A stretch of 56,035 bases of DNA from Thermoplasmata archaeon (GTDB taxonomy: Archaea; Thermoplasmatota; DTKX01; VGTL01). Positions 44,591-55,454 of this stretch are shown piece after piece. Both the position numbers and the translations under genes were made by a program. Below the pieces are notes generated by a model. It saw only the letters and a list, made by a program, of their open reading frames with translations. It searched no databases and was not told the origin of the DNA. Every line of letters begins with the position of its first letter. The first letter of the stretch is position 1. The stretch covers positions 1-56,035 of the forward strand of contig JAWCLH010000017.1 of NCBI GenBank assembly GCA_038851035.1, written 5' to 3'.

Positions 44591-44744
44591 ACCGGAGACG
44601 GAGACGTGGTGGAAGGGCCCGGTGTGACGACCGCGCGAGAGGATTGGGCAGTTCTCGGAAAGGTGATTGCCAGAGGGTCGATGAAGAGAATTCCAGCGGG
44701 CCGTGGCGGGGGAGGGGGCTTCCTTCGGGGCCTGAACTCAGAAA
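44591..44744. other. Convergent intergenic region after EF-2
   Basis: These 154 bases lie between two converging stop codons. No gene for EF-1 alpha or uS10, which often follow EF-2 in archaea, is present. Confidence 0.4.
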
Positions 44745-46949
44745 TCAGGCGGCGTAGTATGATTCGTCGTAGGGCTCGGGCTTCAGGCCTTTGCGCGTCC
44801 TGACCTCCGCAATGACGCTGGGGCTGAGTTCCGGCGGAACTCGCTGGTAGCCGATGTTCTCCGACCCCCAGAGCACGCGGCCCCCGCTCGCGCTTCTTAT
44901 AGACGAGGCGAAGCCGAACATCGCCGCCACAGGCGCCTTTGTAATTATGGTCGTCAGGTCGCCGACCTGCTCTATGGACTGAATCTCGTTGCGCCTTTGA
45001 AGGAGCTCGCGGTTTACGTTCCCCACGATGTCGTCGGGGACGTTCAGGGTCACTTTGACTATCGGCTCGAGTAGGATGCGGCCCGCCTGGCACATCGCGC
45101 CGTATATCGAGGACCGGACCGCGGGAATCACCTGCGCGGGTCCTCTGTGAATAGAATCCTCGTGGAGCTTTGCGTCAACGAGGGAGACTTTAAGGCCCCT
45201 GACCTTCTCGGCGGCAAGAGGTCCACGGTCCATTGCCTCTTTAAAGCCCTCTATTATGAGCTCCATCGTCTCGTGTAGGTACTGGATGCCCTTGGTCATG
45301 TCGAGGAGGATGTTGGTCATGTGTATCGCCACCACGCCCTTCGCCTCCTCCTTGGACATTCCCAGCTCCTGCAGCTTCTTCGCCAGTGCCTTCTGGTCCT
45401 TGATTCTGGTGTCCGAGGGAATCTCGCCGTCGAGAATCGCCCTGACCACGGCCTCGGGGAGTGGCTCGACCTCGAAGTAGAACCGATTGTGCTTGTTTGG
45501 AGACTTGCCTTCGAACGGCCCACCCTTTCGCTCCACGCACTCCCTGTATACCACTATCGGCTTGGAGGTCACGACCTCGACCTTGTGGTCGTTGACGATT
45601 CTATAGACGGTGATCTCGATGTGCAGCTCCCCCATCCCGGAGAGCAGGTTCTCCCCGGTCTCCTGGTTGATTTCCACGCGCAGGGACGCGTCCTCCTTCG
45701 CGACCTTCCGCAGCACCTCGATTAGCTTGGGCAGGTCCTTCATCTGCTTCGCCTCGATCGCGACCGTGACCACGGGCTCGGAGACGTGCCGGATTTCCTC
45801 GAAGGGCTCCATGTCCTTGAGCGAGGATATCGTGTTGCCGGTCACAGCGTTGCGAAGGCCGGTGACTGCGGCGATGTTGCCCGCCACGACGCCCTCGGGA
45901 ATCATCAGCCTCTGCGGGCCCATGAAGACCGCAACGTCGTGGCACTTGTTTTTCTGATTAGTGCCGCAGATGTAGTACTCCTCGCCCGGCACAATCCTGC
46001 CGCTGAAGACACGCCCGGTCGCGATCTCACCAGCGTGCTCGTCAATGGTGATGTCGGTTATCATGAAGGTCAGGGGGCCGTCCTTGTCCACCGAGAGCAT
46101 CGCCTTCCCCGCGTCGCTCTCCAGGTCGCCCCTCCATATCTGCGGAATTCTGTACTTCTGGGCCTGAAGGGGGCTGGGCAGGTGCTTCACGACCATGTCG
46201 AAGACGACGTCGTTGATTCTGGCCCTCTCGGCCAGCTCCTTGTGTTTCCCCTGGCTGCAGAGCTCTATGATGTCCTTGAACTTCACTCCGGTCTTGAGCA
46301 TGTAGGGCACTGAGAGCGCCCAGTTGTGGTAGGCACTGCCGAACGCGACGCTCCCGTCGTTCACGTTCACGAACCACTTGTCCTTGAACTCCTCCGGGAC
46401 CATCTTGCGAATCAGCTCGTTGACCTCCTCGATGATTTTCTTGAAGCGCGCCTGGAGCATCTCGGGGGTGAGCTTGAGCTCGTTTATCGCCCTGTCGACC
46501 TTTGAGATGAAGAGCACGGGCTTGACCTTCTCCCTGAGCGCCTGCCTGAGAACCGTCTCGGTCTGGGCCATCACGCCCTCGACCGCGCAGACCAGCACTA
46601 TCGCCCCATCCACTGCCCTCATTGCTCTAGTCACGTCACCGCCGAAATCCACGTGGCCGGGGGTATCTATGAGATTTATCAGGTACTCCTTCCCCTCCCA
46701 CGGGTGGACGATGGACACGTTGGCCGAGTTTATGGTCAGGCACCTCGCCTGCTCTTGCTCGTCGAAGTTGAGGTAGAGCTGCTTCCCCGCCAGCTCGGGG
46801 CTTATCATCCCGGCGGCGGCGAGGAGGTTGTCGGAGAGGGTGGTCTTGCCGTGGTGGATGTGCGCCACGATGCCTATGTTCCTTATATACTCGGGCTTGT
46901 GCATCATCACCTTTATTTTCTGCGCCAGCTCCTCCTTGATATACGCCAT
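44745..46949 (-). CDS. Translation elongation factor EF-2 with altered GTPase motifs
   Basis: The 734-residue protein has the full five-domain EF-2 length. It drives ribosome translocation with GTP. The diphthamide histidine is present (H601 in DSIHRGPAQ), G3 is intact (DTPGHVD, 96-102) and domain IV/V motifs follow. Four canonical spots differ: AHIHHGKT (H32 instead of Asp), ARCLTI (C70-L71 instead of Gly-Ile), LVCAVEG (C121 instead of Asp) and ISKVD (S149 instead of Asn of NKxD). I rechecked these codons in the DNA. The gene follows rps7 by 30 bases with AGAGGTG before the ATG, so it is part of the str-type operon. Confidence 0.95.
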   Translation of the reverse strand: MAYIKEELAQKIKVMMHKPEYIRNIGIVAHIHHGKTTLSDNLLAAAGMISPELAGKQLYLNFDEQEQARCLTINSANVSIVHPWEGKEYLINLIDTPGHVDFGGDVTRAMRAVDGAIVLVCAVEGVMAQTETVLRQALREKVKPVLFISKVDRAINELKLTPEMLQARFKKIIEEVNELIRKMVPEEFKDKWFVNVNDGSVAFGSAYHNWALSVPYMLKTGVKFKDIIELCSQGKHKELAERARINDVVFDMVVKHLPSPLQAQKYRIPQIWRGDLESDAGKAMLSVDKDGPLTFMITDITIDEHAGEIATGRVFSGRIVPGEEYYICGTNQKNKCHDVAVFMGPQRLMIPEGVVAGNIAAVTGLRNAVTGNTISSLKDMEPFEEIRHVSEPVVTVAIEAKQMKDLPKLIEVLRKVAKEDASLRVEINQETGENLLSGMGELHIEITVYRIVNDHKVEVVTSKPIVVYRECVERKGGPFEGKSPNKHNRFYFEVEPLPEAVVRAILDGEIPSDTRIKDQKALAKKLQELGMSKEEAKGVVAIHMTNILLDMTKGIQYLHETMELIIEGFKEAMDRGPLAAEKVRGLKVSLVDAKLHEDSIHRGPAQVIPAVRSSIYGAMCQAGRILLEPIVKVTLNVPDDIVGNVNRELLQRRNEIQSIEQVGDLTTIITKAPVAAMFGFASSIRSASGGRVLWGSENIGYQRVPPELSPSVIAEVRTRKGLKPEPYDESYYAA

Positions 46950-46979
46950 TGACCCACACCTCTCAATCTTGCAGAAAAA

Positions 46980-47810
46980 TTACCTCGCCGATGCCGCCAC
47001 CCTCTCTATCTCTCCCTTCTTAGCGATGGCGTAGCTATTGACATCGCCCCGCGCGGCCATGATCAGCTCCTCGGCGAGGGCGTGCTCTATCCTCCTGTTC
47101 TTGCCGCGCTTGGAGTTTATAGCGCCCTGACAGATGTGCTTGAGCGCGATGTTCACCCTTCTGTAGGAGGAGGTGTCCACGGCCTTCGGAACCGATATCC
47201 CGCCGTACTTCAGCCGCGTAACCTCTTCGCGTGGCGAGCCGTTGACCACGGCGTCCACAAGGACCTGTATCGGGTTCTGCTTCGTCCTCTCCTCGATTAT
47301 CCTAAAGGCTTCCTTGACCATTCTTGTGGTCCGGGCCTTCTCGCCCGTGGCGTGCTCCGTCCTCATCATACCGTTGATGAGCCTCTCGACGATGTTGACT
47401 TTCGCCTTTGAGAATGGGCGGTTGGCGTGCCTGGCGCTCGTGTGGGGGACTGCGATGGGGCTGATGTTGATGTACTTCTTCAGAGCGGGGTCCCGGACGA
47501 CGACGCCGTCGAAGGAGTAGCGTCCAAAGAGCAGCGGGAGGTTGAACTTTCTCTCCGGCACTGGAGGCTGCTCGGGCGGTGGGGAGACCTCCTGAGCGGC
47601 CGGGGCCTCCTGCGCGGGAGGAGCGGGGGTCGTGGGCTGGGGTGGAGCTGACGTGGCCGGGGGCTGGGTGGCGGGCGGTGGAACAGAAGCTGGGGGCGCC
47701 TGAGATTTCTGGTTGGCCCTTTGCTCCTCATCGCCCTGTGGCTTCTGCGGAGTTGTGCTCTCGGGCACCCCAGCGCTTTCGGTCTTCTGGCCCTCCTCCA
47801 ACCCCCTCAC
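46980..47810 (-). CDS. rps7: Ribosomal protein uS7 with long Pro/Ala-rich N-terminal extension
   Basis: The core (about residues 88-276) is a normal archaeal uS7, with [19 protein letters not shown]-like [20 protein letters not shown] and [19 protein letters not shown]. It binds the 3' major domain of 16S rRNA. The frame runs back to a GTG at 47810 that overlaps the rps12 stop as GTGA. That start adds about 86 residues rich in Pro, Ala, Gln and Thr (for example [20 protein letters not shown]). No Met codon lies between it and the core. A later GTG 6 codons before the core is the only short alternative and lacks a ribosome binding site. Confidence 0.9.
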   Translation of the reverse strand: MRGLEEGQKTESAGVPESTTPQKPQGDEEQRANQKSQAPPASVPPPATQPPATSAPPQPTTPAPPAQEAPAAQEVSPPPEQPPVPERKFNLPLLFGRYSFDGVVVRDPALKKYINISPIAVPHTSARHANRPFSKAKVNIVERLINGMMRTEHATGEKARTTRMVKEAFRIIEERTKQNPIQVLVDAVVNGSPREEVTRLKYGGISVPKAVDTSSYRRVNIALKHICQGAINSKRGKNRRIEHALAEELIMAARGDVNSYAIAKKGEIERVAASAR

Positions 47811-48235
47811 CTCACCGGTTTCTCCTTCTTGCCCCGCACGAGCTGGTCGAGCGAGACTCCGTTGACCTGAATCACCTTGTACCTCACCCCGGGTATGTCG
47901 CCGTAGGAGCGGCCCATCCTTCCTCCGATGCCCTCGACCAACACCTCGTCGTGCTCGTCGATGTAGTTGATGGCCCCGTCGCCCACGGCGAAGGCCGTTA
48001 TCTGCCTCCCGTTCTTTATGAGCTGGACCTTGACGCACTTCCGAATCGCGGAGTTGGGCTGCTTCGCCTCTATGCCGACCTTCTCCAGGACAATGCCCCG
48101 GGCCTGCGGCGTTCCCTCGAGAGGGTCGGAGCGCTCCTTCAGACGTAGCATCCGCTTCTTGTAGTACCTATCGCTCCACCGGAACTTCTTCCGGTTCTCG
48201 ATGAGTTTCCGGGCGGTGTAGAGGCCCGTCGGCAT
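47807..48235 (-). CDS. rps12: Ribosomal protein uS12
   Basis: The 142-residue protein is archaeal uS12, part of the decoding centre. [20 protein letters not shown] is the conserved loop region (20 residues), and [13 protein letters not shown] and [14 protein letters not shown] follow. ATG at 48235 has AAGGTGA 4 bases upstream, and a TATA box lies at 48286-48294. It is the first gene of the rps12-rps7-EF-2 operon. Confidence 0.97.
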   Translation of the reverse strand: MPTGLYTARKLIENRKKFRWSDRYYKKRMLRLKERSDPLEGTPQARGIVLEKVGIEAKQPNSAIRKCVKVQLIKNGRQITAFAVGDGAINYIDEHDEVLVEGIGGRMGRSYGDIPGVRYKVIQVNGVSLDQLVRGKKEKPVR

Positions 48236-48285
48236 GGGTTCACCTTTGTTTTTTTTCTCTCCAGGGGGACCCTAAATGGTATACC

Positions 48286-48294
48286 CTATATAAA
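48286..48294 (-). promoter_or_regulatory. TATA box of the rps12-rps7-EF-2 operon
   Basis: TTTATATAG lies about 55 bases before the ATG of rps12. It predicts a start near 48264 and a leader of about 28 bases that contains the ribosome binding site. The ribosomal genes therefore have their own promoter. Confidence 0.65.
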
Positions 48295-48324
48295 GATTGA
48301 GGGCGGGACTGGTGTGGGCCTCTC

Positions 48325-48432
48325 TCACCGCCGGCCGCCCCTCTCCTCCACCGGCACCACCTCCGCGTCCGACATCTCGATGGTCTCGGGGTCCTCCTTC
48401 CTGGCGTACTCGGAGAGGATGCTATCCCCCGG
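48325..48432 (-). pseudogene. Short C-terminal coding remnant upstream of the rps12 promoter
   Basis: A frame without a start codon reads NPGDSILSEYARKEDPETIE then MSDAEVVPVEERGGRR and stops at 48325, just before the rps12 promoter. Its composition looks like a real charged protein tail. Its 5' part is missing, and the frame is entered from the end of the large FN3 gene. It may be the tail of a former upstream operon neighbour cut off by a rearrangement. I cannot name the family. Confidence 0.35.
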
Positions 48433-51400
48433 GTTTTTTCATCGTCAACGAGCCATCTGCGTCCTTGTTACGAATATAATTATGGATAACGATATAGGCC
48501 CCGCCGGCCAGGAGGAGCGCCAGAGCGACCCAGACCAGCCAGGGAGCTCCGCCAACAACGGTGACAACGTCCCTGCCGGGCGGCTCGGGCCCGGGGCCAC
48601 CCTTCAGGGTCCTGAAGGTCATGTCTCCGCTCGGAGGTGCCCAGTTCCCTGTGGCATCCCTGGACAATACCCTGAAGTGGTAGGTCGTCCCGGGCAGGAG
48701 GCCCACTAACTGGACAGAGTGATTGAAGACCAGCACGCCTGAACTCTGCGAGCGGCCGTAGTGGATGTCCGGACCAAACTCTACCAGGCTGTCCGAGGGC
48801 TCGTCGGTCGTCCAGCGGATGATGGCGGTCGTGTCGGTAATATCCACCACGACGATGTCCGTGATTACGGGCGGCGTCGTGTCTGGCACGGCGCCTGTGA
48901 CGAATATGAATTCGGGACTGATCGAAGGTCCATTGCCCCAGATATCGGTCGACAGCACTCTGAAGTAGTACTGGGTGGAGGGGGAGAGGCCGCGGAGCAC
49001 AAGGCTGTGGAAAAAAGTATGGGATGGGTCGCTCGCCCTCAGGCCGTGGATGGTGGAGTTGCCGAACTCAACCTCGCTGTCGGCGAGTTCATCTGTGTAC
49101 CAGGTCACGACCACTCTGTCCATGGAGACGCCTGCAACCTGCACCCGGCTTATCACGGGTGGGGTGATATCGGGTGCCGCGGGCATCCTCCTGGTTCTGA
49201 AGCTGATCTCGGGACCTGTGGCAACGTTACCGCTGGCGTCGCTCGAGCGAACGCGTACATGATATATCGTATCGGGCCGGAGGCCCAGCAGCAGGAGGCT
49301 GTGGCGCAGGACGAGGGCACCGTCAGCCGTGGTCATGCCGTATGAGCCCGCCGGACCGAACTCGACGAAGCTGTCCGAGGGCTCGTCGGTCTCCCACACG
49401 ACCACCGCGGATACATCGGCGACGCTTTCGATGCTGATTCCAGAAATAACCGGAGGGGTAGTGTCGGGAACTTCGGCGGTGGTGAAGCTCATATCCTCAC
49501 TGGATGAGGGCCCGTTGCCGGTGGCGTCCCTTGACATTACGCGAAAATGATACGTCGTCGCGGGCAGGAGTCCGGACAGCCTGATCTCGTGCAGACGGAC
49601 CAGTCTGCCATCCCTGACGCTCAGCCCGTAGGCGGCCGTGGTTCCGTACTCCACCAGGCTGTCGGCTGGCTCGTCGGTCTCCCAGGAGACCACGGCCATC
49701 CTGTCGGTGATGACGCTGACCCTGACGCTGGATATAATCGGTGGGGCTGTGTCGGGCGCCGAGAGAGTTCTGAAAGTATAGTCCCCGCTCCTCGCGGGTC
49801 CGTTCCCGCTCGGATCTCGCGACTCGACCCTGAAGTGATAGACCGTTGACGGCGAGAGCTCCCGGAGCACGATACTGTGCTTCAGAACGAAATTACTCTC
49901 CGAAACACTGAGGCCGTAGGAGGTGGTCAAACCGTAGTGCACGGTGCTGTCGGCGGGCTCGTTGGTGACCCAGCTTATAACGGCCAGCCTGTCAGTGACG
50001 CCGGACACGCTGACGCGGGTGATGAACGGCGCTATCGTATCAAGACCGGCCGCAGTGATGAAAATATAGTCCCCAGAGTAGCTCGCGGGATTTCCCGCCC
50101 TGTCCCTGGAGGAAACCCTGAAGTGATAGGTTGTGCTCGGGCTCAGTCCCTTCAGCGTGAGCGAGTGGGCAGTGGCAAAGACCTCATCCTTCAAAGACGA
50201 GCCGTAGGAACCCGTCAGGCCCCACTCCACGCCGCTGTCCGCCTCCTCGCTCGTCTCCCAGATGACTGTGGCCGATGTGTCGGTTATGCCGACGACCTGC
50301 ACATTCGATATCAGCGGGGGAATCGTGTCAAGCACGATGGTATCTGTGGCCGGTCCGGCGATGTTCCCCGCCCTGTCCCTGACCCTGAAATAAATCGTCT
50401 TGAGACCGTCCCCGGCGGGGAGGGTGTGGACCTTCGTCTCAGTGAACTCCTCCCACTCGCTCCACCCCGTCCCGTCGTCGCTTAGCTGCATGGCATAGAC
50501 CCCGGAGGCGGGCTCTGGGTCGTCGGCTTCGAGCGTCAGGGTAACAGACCGTGAGGTGGTGTATGCGGCGCCATTGTTAATCACGACGCTGAGCCGGCCC
50601 GGTTCAACCCTGTCCAGAAAAATCGTGTCGTTGAGCGGCCCCCCGATGTTGCCGGCTCTGTCCCGGACCTGCAGATGCACGGCCTTCAAACCGTCCGTGT
50701 CGGTGCCACCAGTTCCGTTTACAAGGCTCCAGTTGCTCTTGCGCGCAGTGAATGGCTCCCAGAAACCCAGAAAGCTCTCGCTGTTTGCGATAGACATTTC
50801 CGAGATCCCCGAGGACGGGTCCCGGTCCTGGCCCATAACTGTGAGACTGACGATACTCTCGTTTGTGAACTCCGCCCCGTCATTTATCATCAGTCCGAGC
50901 TGCTCCGGAGGGCGCCGATCCAGAAATATGCTCGAATTAACCGGACCGCCCACGTTTCCGGCGCGGTCCTGAACCCTGAAATACACTGTCTTTTTTCCGT
51001 CGCTGTCCGTGCCCCCGGCACCGTCCGTCAGGGACCAGACGGCGCTCTCCCGCCAGTCCGTCCAGTTGGAGTAAATGATGCCGTCGTTGCTGAAGGCCAT
51101 CCTCCACAGGCCCGAGCCGGGCATCGGGTCCCTCGCACCGAGTGTGAGCTCCACCTCCGCCGAGGAAGTGTACGGGGCGCCCCCATTGATCACAATGTTC
51201 AATCTATCGGGAGGAACGGTGTCGATCCTGATCGGACCGAAATGTGTGGCCGTGGTGTTCCAGTTGAGCGCATTGTCGCGGGCCCTTATATGAAAATAAT
51301 AACTTTCGCCGTCGGGAAGGACCGGGCTGCTCGCGTCGTGCACCGTCTCCTCGCAGCTCTTCAGAGCCGGGGGAACCGTGGTTGCATTCGTGTCCCAGAC

Positions 51401-52741
51401 ATATGAGTAGCCGTCTATGCCGCTCCGGTCGCTGCCCCGGTCCGCCCACATCACATGGACCACATTCCTTGCGTACCATTCCCCGGGAACAGGATGGGTG
51501 TCGCTTGTAACCACCGGATTGCGCGGCGGGGAAAGGTCATTGATGAACTCGTATGCGTGGCCATCCGCACACGCACCATAAATGCCGTTAATGGAATCAT
51601 TATAAAAGGAGGCGAGCGCAATAGAGTTCATGGCGTCGCTCCCGGAGCCGACCCCGATTGAGTTCCAGGAATCTGTGCCAGCATCATACGAAAGCTGGAG
51701 AACCTGACCGTCTACTCTGCTTATATAAACCTCGTTTTTGCCATCTCCATTCCCATCTCCTATACATATATCATAAATGAACATAACTCCGGCCGTATAT
51801 ATGACCCGATTGCCCCATGAATGGGACAGTTTGTCATATTTAAAACAATACACGGTCTGGTTTATGTATGAGATGGAATAGATTTCATTGTTAAAATCAT
51901 TATCCCCATCGCCTAAAGCTATATCGGTCATTCCGAAAGTTATGGATTGCCATGTATTATTTTCCCCCTCCCCGACTTTGGTAATGTTCCACATTGACCC
52001 ATTGTATTTGAATTGATAGACATGATTGTTGGTGGTTGATGCATATATCTCATTTTTACCGTCATTGTCACCATCGCCCAGTGTAATGCCTGTCACCATT
52101 GGAATCTCCCAATTTGCGCCCATTTTGAATTGGGGCACGGCTCCTATGCTCTGTTGATCCCATAATGTTCCTTTTTTTGAATATTTATAAATTTCACCGT
52201 TTACATTTCCACCATACAACTCGTTTTTTCCATCATTATCACCATCGCCGACGCAAATATCTTTAAGCCATGGATAGGTATCAATCTCAGTCCTCTTCCA
52301 TGCTGTACCATTATAATAAAATTGACATAATATGAATTTGTAGTCTTCCTTCGGTGAGCTTTTATAATAACCACTCACATAGAGTTCACTCAATCCATCA
52401 TCGTCTCCATCGCCAAAAGCGATTGCTGTCCACCCAAACATACTGGCGTCAGCTATCGCGCCTATGCTCCTGCTGGACCAGCCATCTTCACAGTAATTAA
52501 ATTCATATATTTTACCATCATCACAACAAATAAAATATGCCTCGATTTTACCATCGTGATTCCCATCTCCTACGCACACATCGGTCAAACCTTCATTCGC
52601 CGCCATATTATAGGGCTTCCCCAAATCGGTCTTGCACCAATAATCCGCAGGAAGGGGTGGTGTTGAGAAGAGAATATGTCCCGTTAGAAGGAGAGTGGTC
52701 AGCACAGCATATCTCGTTGGAGCCTTAAGCCCGATTTGCAT
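48422..52741 (-). CDS. Secreted VCBS/FG-GAP, Ig-like and FN3 surface protein
   Basis: The product is about 1439 residues. ATG at 52741 is chosen over GTG 52750 because AAGGTGA lies 5 bases upstream of it. A signal peptide (about 8-30) is followed by about seven FG-GAP/VCBS repeats (55-400) with VGDGNHDGKIEAYF and LGDGDNDGKNEIY cores. Ig-like segments (about 410-810) come next, with RAGNVGGPVNSSIFLDRRPP-type ends. Six FN3-like repeats of about 92 residues (about 815-1370) show TPPVISGISI..AVVVWETDEPSDS..VEFG. A membrane helix (WLVWVALALLLAGGAYIVI) and basic tail close it. The propeller half is AT-rich and the FN3 half GC-rich. Confidence 0.88.
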   Translation of the reverse strand: MQIGLKAPTRYAVLTTLLLTGHILFSTPPLPADYWCKTDLGKPYNMAANEGLTDVCVGDGNHDGKIEAYFICCDDGKIYEFNYCEDGWSSRSIGAIADASMFGWTAIAFGDGDDDGLSELYVSGYYKSSPKEDYKFILCQFYYNGTAWKRTEIDTYPWLKDICVGDGDNDGKNELYGGNVNGEIYKYSKKGTLWDQQSIGAVPQFKMGANWEIPMVTGITLGDGDNDGKNEIYASTTNNHVYQFKYNGSMWNITKVGEGENNTWQSITFGMTDIALGDGDNDFNNEIYSISYINQTVYCFKYDKLSHSWGNRVIYTAGVMFIYDICIGDGNGDGKNEVYISRVDGQVLQLSYDAGTDSWNSIGVGSGSDAMNSIALASFYNDSINGIYGACADGHAYEFINDLSPPRNPVVTSDTHPVPGEWYARNVVHVMWADRGSDRSGIDGYSYVWDTNATTVPPALKSCEETVHDASSPVLPDGESYYFHIRARDNALNWNTTATHFGPIRIDTVPPDRLNIVINGGAPYTSSAEVELTLGARDPMPGSGLWRMAFSNDGIIYSNWTDWRESAVWSLTDGAGGTDSDGKKTVYFRVQDRAGNVGGPVNSSIFLDRRPPEQLGLMINDGAEFTNESIVSLTVMGQDRDPSSGISEMSIANSESFLGFWEPFTARKSNWSLVNGTGGTDTDGLKAVHLQVRDRAGNIGGPLNDTIFLDRVEPGRLSVVINNGAAYTTSRSVTLTLEADDPEPASGVYAMQLSDDGTGWSEWEEFTETKVHTLPAGDGLKTIYFRVRDRAGNIAGPATDTIVLDTIPPLISNVQVVGITDTSATVIWETSEEADSGVEWGLTGSYGSSLKDEVFATAHSLTLKGLSPSTTYHFRVSSRDRAGNPASYSGDYIFITAAGLDTIAPFITRVSVSGVTDRLAVISWVTNEPADSTVHYGLTTSYGLSVSESNFVLKHSIVLRELSPSTVYHFRVESRDPSGNGPARSGDYTFRTLSAPDTAPPIISSVRVSVITDRMAVVSWETDEPADSLVEYGTTAAYGLSVRDGRLVRLHEIRLSGLLPATTYHFRVMSRDATGNGPSSSEDMSFTTAEVPDTTPPVISGISIESVADVSAVVVWETDEPSDSFVEFGPAGSYGMTTADGALVLRHSLLLLGLRPDTIYHVRVRSSDASGNVATGPEISFRTRRMPAAPDITPPVISRVQVAGVSMDRVVVTWYTDELADSEVEFGNSTIHGLRASDPSHTFFHSLVLRGLSPSTQYYFRVLSTDIWGNGPSISPEFIFVTGAVPDTTPPVITDIVVVDITDTTAIIRWTTDEPSDSLVEFGPDIHYGRSQSSGVLVFNHSVQLVGLLPGTTYHFRVLSRDATGNWAPPSGDMTFRTLKGGPGPEPPGRDVVTVVGGAPWLVWVALALLLAGGAYIVIHNYIRNKDADGSLTMKKPGG

Positions 52742-52969
52742 CCTTTTCACCTTTCTGCCAAATAATAAATAATATAATAATACGACATATATAATTTATG
52801 GTATACTCTTTTTATCATAAGAGAATTTTGACACAATATCCTCGCGACAGCCCTTCCCAACCATAGTGATATGCTCTACATGTATTGAATTTCCTGTTCT
52901 TAGGACAACAATGAGCATATCGGCACAGTCATCAGTGAATTAACTTTCTTGTTCATATGAAAGCCCCAC
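52742..52969. promoter_or_regulatory. AT-rich region upstream of the VCBS/FN3 gene
   Basis: Several TATA-like words lie at about 52760-52805 on the minus strand. Farther from the gene, GATATGCTC (52868-52876) and GAGCATATC (52913-52921) form a 9-bp inverted repeat, possibly the terminator of the pseudogene that ends at 52970. No gene is seen. Confidence 0.4.
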
Positions 52970-55390
52970 CTATCCCCAAAATTTTGGCCAACCTGCCTGC
53001 TGGGTTAATTCATTATCCGTCCCCCAGCGATTTATCATACCATCATGCGAGCCAATAGAATTATATCTTGTATCATAGGACCAGCCCACTGTATTGAGTT
53101 GTCCGCCATAAATACTGATTGATGTTATGCCATCAGTATCTCCCAGTCCCCAATCATTCCAACCGTCTAATGTTCCTTGTTGACTGTTGATTTTCATTAC
53201 CAACGCATCAAAATCATTTCCGTTCCAATAATATCCACCGGCGTAAATGGTATTATATCCAAAAACAATGGATCTAATTGAATCTTCGCCGGGGTTGCTC
53301 CAGATATAACTCCATTCGGGACTGGACCCCCATAATATTCTTTTTTGAATTAATGGGTCCGGTCCATTTGCGGTTTCAGTATACCCACCAATATAGAACT
53401 GACCATTTCCAATGAGTATTGAATTTGCGCAGTCATCTCCATTTTGTTGCTCATTATTCCATCTAATACCCATCCACCACCCAGTCAATTTATTCACATT
53501 GAATATAGACACGTCCTTTTTAGTCTCGATAGTAGTAATATAACCGGCGATATAAGCATTGTTGGAATCCAGTACAATTGCGTTACCGGAATCGTCCAAG
53601 GCACAGCTTAGAGTTGTTATTGGCCATAAGATATTTGGTATATTAATGTATAATCCGCCATCCTTATCATATTTTAATACGAATGTTTCGAGGTTCATCT
53701 GTGGATTATAATCACCGCATCCTGTAACAAATATATCGCCAGACGTACCCATGTCCGCTGCTACTGCATTTGCCCATTCATTGCCTCCATTATCCCAGAT
53801 TCGCGCCCATTTTATATCGCCAGTCAAATCATATTTAATAAGTAATGAATCTTTATTGTTATCATCTTCATCCGCCGTGTAACCGGCGACGTATAAAAAT
53901 GTTCCATCGGTGCAAATCGAATTAGAGCAATCTATCCCTCCGCCATTCCATGTCACCCACCACTGACATACGAAATTTGAATTGTATTTTGCGACAAAAA
54001 CATCCTTGGTGATGTGTCCGCTTGGATTGTTACAGCCGGATGCTCCCGAGCCATAGCTTTCTGTAGTACCTGTCATATATATATCCTCATCTATTATGAC
54101 ATGGGATGTGAAGATATCGTATAAACTATCCCCGTATAATATCGGCCAGCCATCGACCCAATTCTGAGAATTATAATCATATTTCAATATTATCGCCTCG
54201 CAACATTGCGCGGCAGCGTAATAAAATGAGTAGCCCACTATATATATATGCATTTCATCATCTGACGAATAAATTCCTAATTCTCTGCCGCAATCATGAT
54301 TATTGAATGGAGCGTTCCAGGTAGTCCAAAATGATTGGTCAGTATCTAAATCAAACCAATATAGAAGAAGATTCATTCCCCTTTCCCCTGTTAAAAAAAT
54401 GGAATTCGTATTTGAATCGTATCCTATTCCATAGGCGTAATCTTGGATTTCATCAGCCAATCCAAATGTATCAAACCGATGGTTGATTCCATTTTCATCA
54501 ATTTGTGACCAATATATCGCATAATCAGAACCGACGAATATGACTCATGTAGCATAAGCGTAGCTTCCGTCCGTTGTTATTTCATATCCGTAATCATTTC
54601 CACCACCAGCCTCCCATTTTGTCCAAAGTAAATTACCACCTTTTGAATAACCTAATATAAGCACATCATATCCCCAAATCGGATTATTAGTCCTTCCATT
54701 ACTATATCCAATAATATATAACATCGAATTAGCTGCAGCGATCGACATCCCGAAATCTTGTTTCAAAATCCCATTACTATCCCAGACAACCCGCCAATTA
54801 AAAGTTCCATATTTATCAAATTTATATATGACGATATCTGAATCACCTCGCTCATTAAAAGAATAGGAGGACCCGATTATATAGATGTAATCGTCATCAA
54901 TTGCAATATCTAATCCGAAATCATCATTTGAGCCGCCCGTTTTTATGGGCCATTCAGGATTCTGGTCTTCATCCTCATCAATAATCTGGTTGCCATTTAA
55001 ATCATATTTCCATATTATAATATCATATCCTCCTTGGGTGATACCATTGGTATATCCAACAAGGTATATGTTGTTCTCATCAATTGCTATTCCAAATCCC
55101 TTGTCATCGTTAGGAGCGTAAATATTGTTATTGCCCCATGTCTTTCTCCAGACGACATTGCCATTTGGACCATACTTGCAGACGACCATATCTTCCCCGG
55201 TCCACATGCTGTCCCCGTAACTTCCAGTGTGGCCGACTACATAGATGTTACCACTCTCATCAACCGCCAAATCCTCGTATACTTCGTTTTCAAAAGCACC
55301 AGCGGAAACAGGGACGCTCCCTAAAAACGTCATCAGCTGCGACAACATCATCGCTGCGAGACCGAGACACAGGCTCCTTCTATTTCTCAT
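52970..55390 (-). pseudogene. AT-rich secreted propeller (SBBP-like) gene with one in-frame TGA
   Basis: One continuous frame of about 807 codons starts at ATG 55390 (behind GGGTGGGAAGGT) and ends at 52970. It is broken only by TGA at 54545-54547, between DGSYAYAT and VIFVGSDYAIYW. Both sides carry the same beta-propeller repeats (NIYVVGHTGSYG, IYIIGSSYS, FYIGGYTETANG), as in SBBP-type secreted propellers. The signal peptide is about 5-32. No membrane anchor is seen at the end. GC content is far below that of the neighbours, which suggests recent gain or relaxed selection. The original codon at the break could have been GGA or TGG. Confidence 0.8.
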
Positions 55391-55454
55391 TACCTTCCCA
55401 CCCTTTTCGATATATTTCATTTATCACAACTTCTATAAAACCCTTCCTCCGCCT

